Positions 1 to 7,543 of a DNA stretch of 64,000 bases are shown here, one piece after another. How positions within the stretch are numbered: position 1 is the stretch's first letter; the number at the start of each line of letters is the position of its first letter. The DNA comes from JALHVH01 sp963773685 (GTDB lineage Bacteria; Acidobacteriota; Aminicenantia; Aminicenantales; Saccharicenantaceae), in assembly GCA_963773685.1 (NCBI GenBank), contig CAVZBY010000002.1, positions 124,001-188,000 on the forward strand, read 5' to 3'. A model generated the notes under the pieces. That model ran no database searches and had not been told where the DNA came from. It saw only the letters and a list, made by a program, of their open reading frames with translations. The translations under genes and the position numbers were made by a program.

Positions 1-10
1 GGGAAGGGAG

Positions 11-39
11 GAAGAGGGCCGGCGGAGCCGGCCCTCTTC
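11..39. other. 13-bp perfect hairpin downstream of the first serine hydrolase
   Basis: Bases 11-23 and 27-39 are perfect reverse complements around a three-base loop. The hairpin lies about 40 bases past the stop of the minus-strand serine hydrolase. Neither side carries a T-run, so it could be a processing or stabilising stem, or a weak terminator. The rest of bases 1-79 shows no gene. Confidence 0.5.
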
Positions 40-79
40 GGGTTTAGAGGTGCCGCGGGCAGCGCCCGCGGAGGCGGAT

Positions 80-1525
80 TCAATCCTTATATAGAAAGTA
101 TTGCTGGACCTCGCCGTCGGGCATCCGGTACATGAGGGCCCGGAGGGAGCCCGAAGCGAAGGTCAACCGCACGTTCGTGATTTCCATCCCGCCGCGCTCG
201 TTCGCCGATTCCAGAACGGCCGCCGTCGGCGCCCCGAACGGGGCCAGGCGACCGGCCGCGCCCTGGATCTTCGCGTCGGTCAGGAATTCGTTGAAGTCCG
301 CGCTGAAGACCGAGCGGTCCACCTTGCCCGACTGGAGCCTGAGGAAGAGGACGCGCGCCTCTTCGGCGGCGGGACGTCCGGCGATTTTGGGGACGCCGGT
401 ATCGACCCGGGGGGCCGTTTCCTTCTTCGCCTCGGTCACCGGCGGGGCCGGCGGAACGGGGGGGAGGAGAGGCTGGAGGACCTTCCGGAAGACCGCGCTC
501 GCGTCGCCCGACGCGTCGAAGTTGGAGATGAGGGCGACGCCGGTTCCGGTGGCGGGGACCATCGTGTTGTAGGCGAGGAAGCCGGCGACGGCGCCGTTAT
601 GGCCCAGGACGGCCGTGCCCGCCCGGTCGCCGACCGAGAGCCCGCAGCCGTAATTGGACATGCGGCCATCTAAGAGCTTTCGAGGCGACGTCATCAGCTT
701 GTAAGACTCGGGCTTGAGGACCTTCCCCGACATCAGGGCGAGGTCCCAGCGGACGAGGTCCGAGGCCGTCGCGTAGATAGCGCCCGCGGCGGAGACCCAG
801 CCTTTGCCTTCGGGAAGCGCAGGCTCGGGCCCGCTCAGGGCGAAGGAAGAATAGCCCTGGGCGAATCGTACGCCCGCGGTGTCGGGCTCGTATGTCGTAT
901 TCTCCATGCCGAGCGGTTTCAGGATGCGGCGGGAGAGGAACTCGCCGTAGGGCAGGCCGGAGACCTTCTCGACGATGCGGCCGAGGATGTCGTACCCGGT
1001 GTTCGAATAGGAATAGCGGGTGCCCGGCTCGAAATCGAGCTTGCCCGTTCCGTAGAGACGGATGACCTCGTCGACGGGCCGGGGGGTCGCCAGCCGCCGG
1101 TCGACGAAGTCGAGGGGATAATAATCCGGATATCCGGAAACGTGGTTCATCAGGTCAAGGATCGTGATCTCGTCCGCCTTCGTCAGGTCCGGATAATACT
1201 TGGCGACCTTGTCCTGAGGGGAGAGCTTCCCGTCCTCCGCGAGGAGAAGGATGCAGGCGCAGGTGAACTGCTTGGTAACGGAGCCGATGGCGAACATCGT
1301 CTCCTCGGTGACCGGCCGGCGGTCGGCGAGAGACGCCAGCCCGTAGCCGCGGGAGAGAACGATCTTCCCGTCCCGGGCCACGGCCAGCGTGATGCCCACG
1401 AGGCCGCGGGCCTTGACCTCGGCGGCGACGAGGGCGTCGACGGCTTGGGGGTCGAACGGCGCCTCGGCGGCCAGGATGCCCGCGAAAAGGGCGAGGATCA
1501 GGGTGAACAGGATGAGCTTTTTCAT
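80..1525 (-). CDS. Exported S12-type serine hydrolase (beta-lactamase/DD-peptidase fold)
   Basis: A 481-residue secreted enzyme of the class C beta-lactamase / D-aminopeptidase family (S12), expected to hydrolyse an amide or ester bond in the periplasm. A Sec signal peptide covers about residues 1-20. The three family motifs are present: SxxK (Ser82-Lys85), YSN (173-175) and HNG (309-311). The C-terminal hundred residues form a separate small domain not needed for catalysis. The start follows GGAAAGGAC. It lies 22 bases after the Tat-signal PLP enzyme gene, so the two are almost certainly one transcript. The substrate cannot be read from sequence; it is one of six such paralogues in the window. 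Confidence 0.9.
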   Translation of the reverse strand: MKKLILFTLILALFAGILAAEAPFDPQAVDALVAAEVKARGLVGITLAVARDGKIVLSRGYGLASLADRRPVTEETMFAIGSVTKQFTCACILLLAEDGKLSPQDKVAKYYPDLTKADEITILDLMNHVSGYPDYYPLDFVDRRLATPRPVDEVIRLYGTGKLDFEPGTRYSYSNTGYDILGRIVEKVSGLPYGEFLSRRILKPLGMENTTYEPDTAGVRFAQGYSSFALSGPEPALPEGKGWVSAAGAIYATASDLVRWDLALMSGKVLKPESYKLMTSPRKLLDGRMSNYGCGLSVGDRAGTAVLGHNGAVAGFLAYNTMVPATGTGVALISNFDASGDASAVFRKVLQPLLPPVPPAPPVTEAKKETAPRVDTGVPKIAGRPAAEEARVLFLRLQSGKVDRSVFSADFNEFLTDAKIQGAAGRLAPFGAPTAAVLESANERGGMEITNVRLTFASGSLRALMYRMPDGEVQQYFLYKD

Positions 1526-1547
1526 ATCGGGTCCTTTCCGTCCGGCG

Positions 1548-2804
1548 TCAGGCCAGCCTCTTCATCTCGTCGAGAAGCCGGTTGATGTGCTCGGGGGTGT
1601 GCTCCGAGAAGATGGAGGCCCTCAGGACCCCTCCGGCCGGAGCGCCGACGTACTTCATGTAGGCGACGGCGACGCCGCGGTCGATGAGCTCCTTCTGGAT
1701 CTTCTTCATGTCCTCGGCGGACTTCAGGACCCAGGTCACGATGGGCACGGGATTGTCGTTCATCTCGAATCCGAGATTCCGCATCCCGTCCTTGGCCATC
1801 TTCACGTTCCGCCTCAGCCGCTCCCGCCGCTGGGGCTCGCGCATCACGATCTCCATCCCGGCGAGGGAGGAGGCCGCGGCCGGAGTCGGGCTCGGCGTGG
1901 CGCCCGGGTAGGCGCCGCACGTGGCCTTGATGTGGTCGATGAAAGCCTTGCTGCCGGGGATGAAGCCGCCGTGGCCCCCGAAGGCCTTGCTCATCGTTCC
2001 GGCGAAGAAGCAGCGGTCCGAGGAGATCCCGAAGTGGTCGTAGGTGCCCCGGCCTTTTGGACCGAGGACGCCGACGGCATGGGAGTCGTCGATGCAGAGG
2101 AGGCCCTTGTAGGGCTCGAGGATCCTGACATAATCGGGCACGGGGGCGATGACGCCGAAGGTCGGGAAGATGCCGTCGGTCATGACCAGCGGAACCTGGC
2201 CGGGTTTGAGGTTGGCCTTGAGCTGGGCCGCAAGGTCCTCGGGATCGCGGTGACGGAACATGAAAACGGGCCGGTGGGCGGAATAGACCGCGTCCTTGAT
2301 GCTGAAATGCGACGTCTCGTCGATGAAGACGGCGTCGACCTTGTCCCGGAACGCCTGGACGAGGAACAGGTTGTCGAGGTATCCGGAGACGAAGTGAAGC
2401 GCATCCTCCGTGCCGTAGTACTCGGCGATCTTCTTCTCCAGGGCGATGATGACCGGGTTGTGGCCGAAGCCGGTCCTGGACGTCGCGCTGTGGACGCCGA
2501 ACTTGCGATAGGCGGCGATGCCGGCGTCGATGACCTCGGGGTTGCCGTGCAGGGCGAAATAGCCCGTGCCGCCGAAGTAGACGCAGCGCTTCCCGTTGAT
2601 GACGGTTTCGGGCCCCGGAGCGCTCTCCATAACGTACATGCTCCCATAAGAAGCGGGAGACGAGGTCGGCAGGTCGAAATCCTCCGCGAAGAGATGTCCG
2701 AGGGCGGGGTCCATCAGGAACAGGGCCGCGGCGGATTGCTTCAGGAACATCCTCCGCCCGGGCTCTTTCGCCGGGATCCCGGAATAGTTGATAACGGGAC
2801 TCAT
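1548..2804 (-). CDS. Tat-signal PLP enzyme, alpha-oxoamine synthase fold (paralogue 1)
   Basis: A 418-residue fold-type I PLP enzyme resembling 8-amino-7-oxononanoate synthase, KBL and serine palmitoyltransferase. The PLP lysine is Lys273 in the segment TMSKAFGGHGG. The cofactor Asp/His pair lies in DDSHAVG (239-245). The N-terminus carries a twin-arginine motif, GRRMFLK (17-22), followed by a hydrophobic stretch. The start is fixed by AAGGAGG eight bases upstream, so the signal belongs to the gene. Cytoplasmic family members condense an amino acid with an acyl thioester; an exported version would not meet CoA, so its reaction is unknown. It heads a two-gene operon with the serine hydrolase, and a paralogue lies at 31385-32572. 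Confidence 0.88.
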   Translation of the reverse strand: MSPVINYSGIPAKEPGRRMFLKQSAAALFLMDPALGHLFAEDFDLPTSSPASYGSMYVMESAPGPETVINGKRCVYFGGTGYFALHGNPEVIDAGIAAYRKFGVHSATSRTGFGHNPVIIALEKKIAEYYGTEDALHFVSGYLDNLFLVQAFRDKVDAVFIDETSHFSIKDAVYSAHRPVFMFRHRDPEDLAAQLKANLKPGQVPLVMTDGIFPTFGVIAPVPDYVRILEPYKGLLCIDDSHAVGVLGPKGRGTYDHFGISSDRCFFAGTMSKAFGGHGGFIPGSKAFIDHIKATCGAYPGATPSPTPAAASSLAGMEIVMREPQRRERLRRNVKMAKDGMRNLGFEMNDNPVPIVTWVLKSAEDMKKIQKELIDRGVAVAYMKYVGAPAGGVLRASIFSEHTPEHINRLLDEMKRLA

Positions 2805-2909
2805 CGTGAAACCTCCTTGGATACGGTGATGTCGGGAATATCTTCGAGCGGGAGGACCCGGGGGGCCGGACCTTCCGTCCTAGCGGTCGCAGGAGAGCTC
2901 ATTGGAACC

Positions 2910-2939
2910 ACTATAGGACAGGCGGCCCGCTCAAGTCAA
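2910..2939 (-). promoter_or_regulatory. Promoter of the oxoamine synthase / serine hydrolase operon
   Basis: On the minus strand, TTGACT (2934-2939) is separated by 18 bases from TATAGT (2910-2915). The leader before the ATG at 2804 is about 100 bases. Confidence 0.7.
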
Positions 2940-3044
2940 ACGGCGATTCGCCGTCCGTTCCCGGCGGCGGGGGAGGGTTCGGAGGCTGCAGGGGCGGTAA
3001 GCTGAATATTATGAAGGGAATGCCCGGTCCCGGCAAGCCGAGGC

Positions 3045-3073
3045 TTGACATCTTATAATTTATAGAATATAAG
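3045..3073 (+). promoter_or_regulatory. Promoter of the first gntR gene
   Basis: TTGACA (3045-3050), a 17-base spacer and TATAAG (3068-3073) precede the ATG at 3088. The expected start of transcription is about 3080, leaving a leader of about eight bases without a Shine-Dalgarno. Confidence 0.8.
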
Positions 3074-3075
3074 AT
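3050..3075. promoter_or_regulatory. Candidate GntR operator palindrome
   Basis: ATCTTATA (3050-3057) and TATAAGAT (3068-3075) are perfect 8-bp inverted repeats with a 10-bp spacer. They occupy the promoter spacer and the -10 box. A dimeric repressor bound here would block RNA polymerase, so autoregulation by the adjacent GntR protein is the simplest reading. Confidence 0.55.
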
Positions 3076-3087
3076 ATATCGTTTACC

Positions 3088-3759
3088 ATGAACGCAAGAG
3101 AAAAGACCCTCGAGCTCCCGCGGACGATCAGCGAAACCATCTATCTTCATTTAAAGAAGGCCATCGTCGGCGGAGAGCTGAAGCCGGGACAGCGGGTCCA
3201 GGAAAAGGACATCGCCGCGCTGTTCAACGTGAGCTCCACGCCCGTCCGCGAGGCCTTCTTCCGGCTCGCGGCCGAAAGATACCTCGCGATCAACGCCCGC
3301 AAAGAGGTCCTCGTCCAGGGGGCTTCGAGCGAAGAGGTCCGGGAGCTCTACGAGGTCGTTCGGGCCCTCGACCTCTACGCCATGAAGAAGCTCGCCGGGG
3401 CCCTCGGAGAAGCGGACGTCCGGACGATCGAGGCGATGACCCGGAAGCTCGGGGAATTCTACGAGGCCAACGACCATCAGCGTTACCTCGAACAGAACCT
3501 GAGGATCCACGACTGGCTCTGGCGGACCCACGGCAACGCGTCCCTCCACGAGACCCTCACCCAGCTGATGGAAAAGATCGCCATCTATCGGAAATCGAAC
3601 GGATTTTCTCCCTTTGCCGACAAGAAGGCGCTGGACAAGTCCTACGCGGACCACGTCGGGATCCTGAATGCCGTTCGACGGGGCGACAGGGCCTCGCTCG
3701 AATCGATCATATCCTCCCATTGGGGGGAGGAATTCGCGGAGATCTCAGAGAATGGGTGA
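3088..3759 (+). CDS. GntR-family regulator with FCD effector domain (copy A)
   Basis: A 223-residue transcription factor. A GntR winged helix-turn-helix spans about residues 12-75 and includes the recognition-helix signature STPVREAFFRLA. A helical FCD ligand-binding domain spans about 85-215, with the usual Asp/His metal-ligand positions (for example IHDW). It is followed after 85 bases by a TonB receptor on the same strand, which it probably controls. A very similar paralogue (6769-7464) sits on the far side of that receptor, with near-identical recognition helix and C-terminal motif HWGEEF. FCD regulators commonly sense small carboxylates or amino-acid-like ligands; the ligand here is unknown. 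Confidence 0.93.
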   Translation: MNAREKTLELPRTISETIYLHLKKAIVGGELKPGQRVQEKDIAALFNVSSTPVREAFFRLAAERYLAINARKEVLVQGASSEEVRELYEVVRALDLYAMKKLAGALGEADVRTIEAMTRKLGEFYEANDHQRYLEQNLRIHDWLWRTHGNASLHETLTQLMEKIAIYRKSNGFSPFADKKALDKSYADHVGILNAVRRGDRASLESIISSHWGEEFAEISENG

Positions 3760-3844
3760 TTACACCAAAGGGGGTGATATCGCGGTTCCCGTATTGCGGC
3801 ATCCGAACGTCCTTTTGGTTTCAACTTAAGAAAGGAGATAACTC

Positions 3845-6649
3845 ATGCAGATCAGAAAAACGTTTCTCTTCCTGCTCATCATCGCGCTTGCCGTCGGCAC
3901 GGCGTCCGCCCAGTCCATCCCCACCGGGAAGCTGACGGGCACCGTTTCCGACAGCGAGAACGGGCCCCTGCCCGGCGTCAACGTGACGATCAGCAGCCCC
4001 GCCCTCATCCTGCCCCAGATGTCGTCCATGACGAACGAGCGGGGCCTCTTCATCTTCTTCAACCTGCCCTCGGGCACCTACAAGGTGACCTTCGAGCTCC
4101 AGGGATTCAAGGGCGTCATCCGCGAGGGCATTCTCGTCAGCGCCACCCATACGACGACGCTGGACATCGCCCTCGAACAGGGCGCCCTCGAGAATACCCT
4201 GACGGTCGTCGGGCAGTCCCCGACGGTCGACCTCCAGAAGACCCAGACGGGCACGACGTTCACCAAGGACCTCATCACGAGCCTGCCCCTGGCCCGCGAC
4301 CTGTCGGCCATCTTCAACGCGGCCCCGGGCATGTTCTCGCGCACCTCGCACGGCAGCGACGCCCGGTCCAATGACTTCGTCGTCGACGGCGTCAAGATGC
4401 AGGACCCGGTGACGGGCGACCCGTACCAGACGGTCCCCTGGAACGCCATTGACGAGGTCGAGATCGAGACCAGCAACCAGAAGGCCGAATACGGCGCCGT
4501 CAAGGGTGCCCTGGTCCAGGTCATCACCAAGGCCGGCGGCAACAGCTTCAGCGGCGGCGTGAACTTCTACTTCCGGGACAAGAGCCTCCAATCCGATAAC
4601 ACCAAGGGCACCGCTCTCGAGGGCGCGTTCGTAGGCTTCAAGAGCCAGTACCTCCCCGGCTTCTCGCTCGGCGGACCCATCCAGAAGGACAAGCTCTGGT
4701 TCTTCGCCAGCTTCGATGTCGACAAGAACTCCTCTTACATCCAGGGCTTCCCGGCCCCCGAGGCCATCGGCGGCGCCTGGCCCGAGAGCGTTCCCACCCA
4801 GCAGGATACCTACGCCCCGTTCGTCAAGCTCACCTTCCAGCCCAACAAGACCTCCCGCATCGTCGGGTCCGGATACTTCCGTCAATATTATTGGGACCAC
4901 CGGAACGCCAGTCGTTGGACGGTCGTCGACGCCAACGCCAAGGAAGACTCGGCCGTCTGGCTGGGCACCCTCCAGTGGACCAAGACCCTCAGCGGCAACC
5001 TCTTCTTCAACCTGAAGGGTTCCTACTACTCCCTGCACCAGTACATTCTGGCCCGTAACAGCCTGCCTCCCTACGTCGAGCTGACCGACGGCGTCGTCCG
5101 CGGCGGCTACGGGTCCGACTGGCGGTATTTCCGCAAGCGGGTCCAGGCGAACAGCGACATCACCTACTTCGTCGACGATCTGGCCGGGAGCCACGAGTTC
5201 AAGGCCGGCATCAATGTCGAGCTCGCCTCGGACAGGACCGAAAGCCAGTATTATCCCGATTCTCATTTCGCCAACGTCTTCCCCGCGGGATTCAAGGCCG
5301 TTGACGTTCAGCTCTGGGAAGGCGTTCCGCTGTGGGCCTGGGTCGGCGAGGAACAGAACATCAAGAACGAGCTGATCCAATCCGGCATCTTCGCCCAGGA
5401 CACCTGGGCCCCGACCCGGAACCTGACCCTCAACATCGGCGTCCGCTACGACTATGCCCAGGGCGCCTATCCTCCGCAGAAGAAGAAGGGCACGGACCAG
5501 TGGGTCAACGAGAAGCGGCTGAAGGCCATGACCTTCAACACGTTCTCGCCCCGCCTCGGCCTGAGCTTTGACCCGTTCGGCAACGGCAAGACCGTCCTCC
5601 GCGCCAACTACGGCCGGTACTATGCCCCGCTCATCATGCTCCTCTACTACAACGCCAATCCCAACGGCCGGACCTCCTTCTGGGCCAATCTCAATCCGGA
5701 TTGGAGCATCAACTACACCACGGCGCCGTGGACCCCGGCCCTCAACTTCGTCGACAGCAACGTCAAGGCCCCCTACGCCGATGAGATCAACTTCGGCGTG
5801 GAGCGGGAGCTCATCGAAGACCTGACGTTCTCCGCGACCGTCATCGCCAAGTGGGAAAAGAACATCATCGACGACGTCGACGCCGCCCACCTCGACCTCG
5901 AAAAGCTCCGCACGACGGGCGAGCTCGTCTGGACCGGCTACCACCCCGTTACCGGGACCGATCCGTTCACGGGCAACACCGTCACCTTCTATGAGCAGGA
6001 CCCCGATTTCGGGGACACGAGCTTCGTTTATACGAACATCCCCGGCACCGCCCGCAAGTACCGCGCCCTCGAGCTCAAGCTGAACAAGAGGATGTCCCAC
6101 AACTGGGCCATGCAGACGAGCTACGTCTGGTCCAGGGGTGAGGGCCTCCTGAACACGTCCAGGGACCAGAGCGGCGCTTACAGCGGCTATTACGACGATC
6201 CCAACATCATGATCAACGCCTATGGGCGGCTGGACTACCAGAGGGAACACCTCGTCAAGGTCCAGGCTTCCTACCAGGCCCCGCTCGGGATCAACATCGG
6301 CGCCTATTATCAGTTCGGCTCGGGCATCCCTTACACCCGTGCGATCCGGACCTATGAAGCCGGGCTCGGCGAGCTCTGGCAGGGCGCCGTCACCATCAAC
6401 GCCGAGCAGCGCGGCACCTACATGCTCCCCGACCAGCACCTGCTGGACGTCAGGATCGAGAAGGCCTTCAACATCTGGAGGGGCCAGCTCGGATTCCAGG
6501 TCGATGTCTACAACGTCTTCAACAACAACCAGACGACGAGCATCGGTAACCTGACGAATTGGGATTGGTTCAAGACCGCCGCCGGCCAGCGGGTCTACGG
6601 CATCATGAGCCCCCGCTATATCCAGCTCGGAATCATTTACCGGTTCTGA
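3845..6649 (+). CDS. TonB-dependent receptor with carboxypeptidase-regulatory-like N-terminus
   Basis: A 934-residue outer-membrane active transporter. A signal peptide (about 1-22, cleavage after ASAQ) is followed by a carboxypeptidase-regulatory-like beta-sandwich (about 28-110). A plug domain (about 115-230) carries the DGVKM and NAIDEVEIETS signatures, and a large beta-barrel ends in the C-terminal Phe typical of outer-membrane barrels. The start has a strong AAAGGAG. It is bounded by two GntR regulators and a strong terminator, so it is probably a single-gene transcript. No SusD-like partner is adjacent, so the ligand could be a peptide or an oligosaccharide; the surrounding peptidase-type genes favour peptide. 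Confidence 0.92.
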   Translation: MQIRKTFLFLLIIALAVGTASAQSIPTGKLTGTVSDSENGPLPGVNVTISSPALILPQMSSMTNERGLFIFFNLPSGTYKVTFELQGFKGVIREGILVSATHTTTLDIALEQGALENTLTVVGQSPTVDLQKTQTGTTFTKDLITSLPLARDLSAIFNAAPGMFSRTSHGSDARSNDFVVDGVKMQDPVTGDPYQTVPWNAIDEVEIETSNQKAEYGAVKGALVQVITKAGGNSFSGGVNFYFRDKSLQSDNTKGTALEGAFVGFKSQYLPGFSLGGPIQKDKLWFFASFDVDKNSSYIQGFPAPEAIGGAWPESVPTQQDTYAPFVKLTFQPNKTSRIVGSGYFRQYYWDHRNASRWTVVDANAKEDSAVWLGTLQWTKTLSGNLFFNLKGSYYSLHQYILARNSLPPYVELTDGVVRGGYGSDWRYFRKRVQANSDITYFVDDLAGSHEFKAGINVELASDRTESQYYPDSHFANVFPAGFKAVDVQLWEGVPLWAWVGEEQNIKNELIQSGIFAQDTWAPTRNLTLNIGVRYDYAQGAYPPQKKKGTDQWVNEKRLKAMTFNTFSPRLGLSFDPFGNGKTVLRANYGRYYAPLIMLLYYNANPNGRTSFWANLNPDWSINYTTAPWTPALNFVDSNVKAPYADEINFGVERELIEDLTFSATVIAKWEKNIIDDVDAAHLDLEKLRTTGELVWTGYHPVTGTDPFTGNTVTFYEQDPDFGDTSFVYTNIPGTARKYRALELKLNKRMSHNWAMQTSYVWSRGEGLLNTSRDQSGAYSGYYDDPNIMINAYGRLDYQREHLVKVQASYQAPLGINIGAYYQFGSGIPYTRAIRTYEAGLGELWQGAVTINAEQRGTYMLPDQHLLDVRIEKAFNIWRGQLGFQVDVYNVFNNNQTTSIGNLTNWDWFKTAAGQRVYGIMSPRYIQLGIIYRF

Positions 6650-6683
6650 GGACCTTCCTCGGGATCGAGATACGCAAGGTTGC

Positions 6684-6719
6684 GCCGGCGCCCGGGAAAC
6701 CGGGCGCCGGCCTTTTTTT
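6684..6719 (+). terminator. Rho-independent terminator after the TonB receptor
   Basis: A 12-bp perfect GC stem (6684-6695 with 6700-6711) closes a GAAA loop and is followed almost directly by seven Ts (6713-6719). Confidence 0.92.
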
Positions 6720-6768
6720 AGCCCGGCTTCCGGCATCCCGGCGTCCGGCCGGGAATAGGGGATGGGGA

Positions 6769-7464
6769 TTACGGCGTCTCGACGTCGGGCTCTTTGGCCC
6801 GGGAATCGAGGGGCTTGATGAACTCCTCGCCCCAGTGGGTCTCGATGACCTTCTCCAGTCCGTTCAGGTCCCGCCCCTCGAGGCACTCCTGAATGAAGAG
6901 GTGGTCCTTGTAGGATTTCTCCATGGCCTTGAGGTCGGAGAAGGGGAAGAAATCGCAGTGTTTCCTGTAGATCGCGATCTTCTCCATGAGCTGGGTCAGG
7001 GCGGCGTAAAGATACTTGTTCCCGCAGGCCTGCCACAGCCGGTCATGGATCTTCAGGTTCTGCTCGAGATACCGCTCATGGTCCCCGGCCTCGTAATATT
7101 CGCCGAGCTTGGCGGTCATCAGCCTGAGCTTCTCGAGCTCGTGCTCCGTGAGGTCCCCGACGACCTTTTTCATCGCGTGGCCGTCCAGGGCCCGGACGAC
7201 CTCGTAGAGCTCTCGGACCTGGGCATCCGAGGTCCCCTGGACGAGGACCTCCCGGCGGGCGGTGGTCACAAGGAACTTCTCGGCGGCGAGGCGGAAGAAG
7301 GCCTCGCGGACGGGCGTGGAGCTGACCTGGAAGAGGGCGGCGATCTCCTTTTCCTGGACCCGCTGGCCCGGCTTGAGATCGCCGCGGACGATGGCCTTCT
7401 TCAAATGATCGTAGATCGCCTGACTGATCGTGGCGGGAAGCTCGATCGATTTCGGTTTGGCCAT
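6769..7464 (-). CDS. GntR-family regulator with FCD effector domain (copy B)
   Basis: A 231-residue paralogue of the regulator at 3088-3759. It has the same layout: GntR helix-turn-helix (about 10-73) and FCD domain (about 83-213). Large identical blocks include LKPGQRVQEK, SSTPVREAFFRLAAE and LTQLMEKIAIYRK. The C-terminal tail is about ten residues longer. It converges on the TonB receptor and is divergent from the serine hydrolase at 7544, either of which it could control. Because the two DNA-binding domains are so close, they may bind overlapping operators or form heterodimers (inference). Confidence 0.93.
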   Translation of the reverse strand: MAKPKSIELPATISQAIYDHLKKAIVRGDLKPGQRVQEKEIAALFQVSSTPVREAFFRLAAEKFLVTTARREVLVQGTSDAQVRELYEVVRALDGHAMKKVVGDLTEHELEKLRLMTAKLGEYYEAGDHERYLEQNLKIHDRLWQACGNKYLYAALTQLMEKIAIYRKHCDFFPFSDLKAMEKSYKDHLFIQECLEGRDLNGLEKVIETHWGEEFIKPLDSRAKEPDVETP

Positions 7465-7481
7465 CTCTCGCGGACGGCGGT

Positions 7482-7510
7482 ATAATATGATGCGCGGCCG
7501 GAATTGTCAA
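7482..7510 (-). promoter_or_regulatory. Promoter of the second gntR gene
   Basis: On the minus strand, TTGACA (7505-7510), a 17-base spacer and TATTAT (7482-7487). The predicted leader before the ATG at 7464 is about 11 bases. Confidence 0.8.
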
Positions 7511-7543
7511 TAGGATCGGCCGCCCGTTCCCGAGGAGCTCGCT

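Noticed and set aside
1389..3005. Plus-strand open frame of 538 codons opposite the oxoamine synthase gene
   Set aside because: Antisense shadow with no domain; the minus strand has a promoter, Shine-Dalgarno and complete active site.
3821..7036. Long minus-strand open frame of 1071 codons opposite the TonB receptor
   Set aside because: It is the low-complexity antisense shadow expected in GC-rich DNA, has no family match, and the plus strand codes for a clear receptor.
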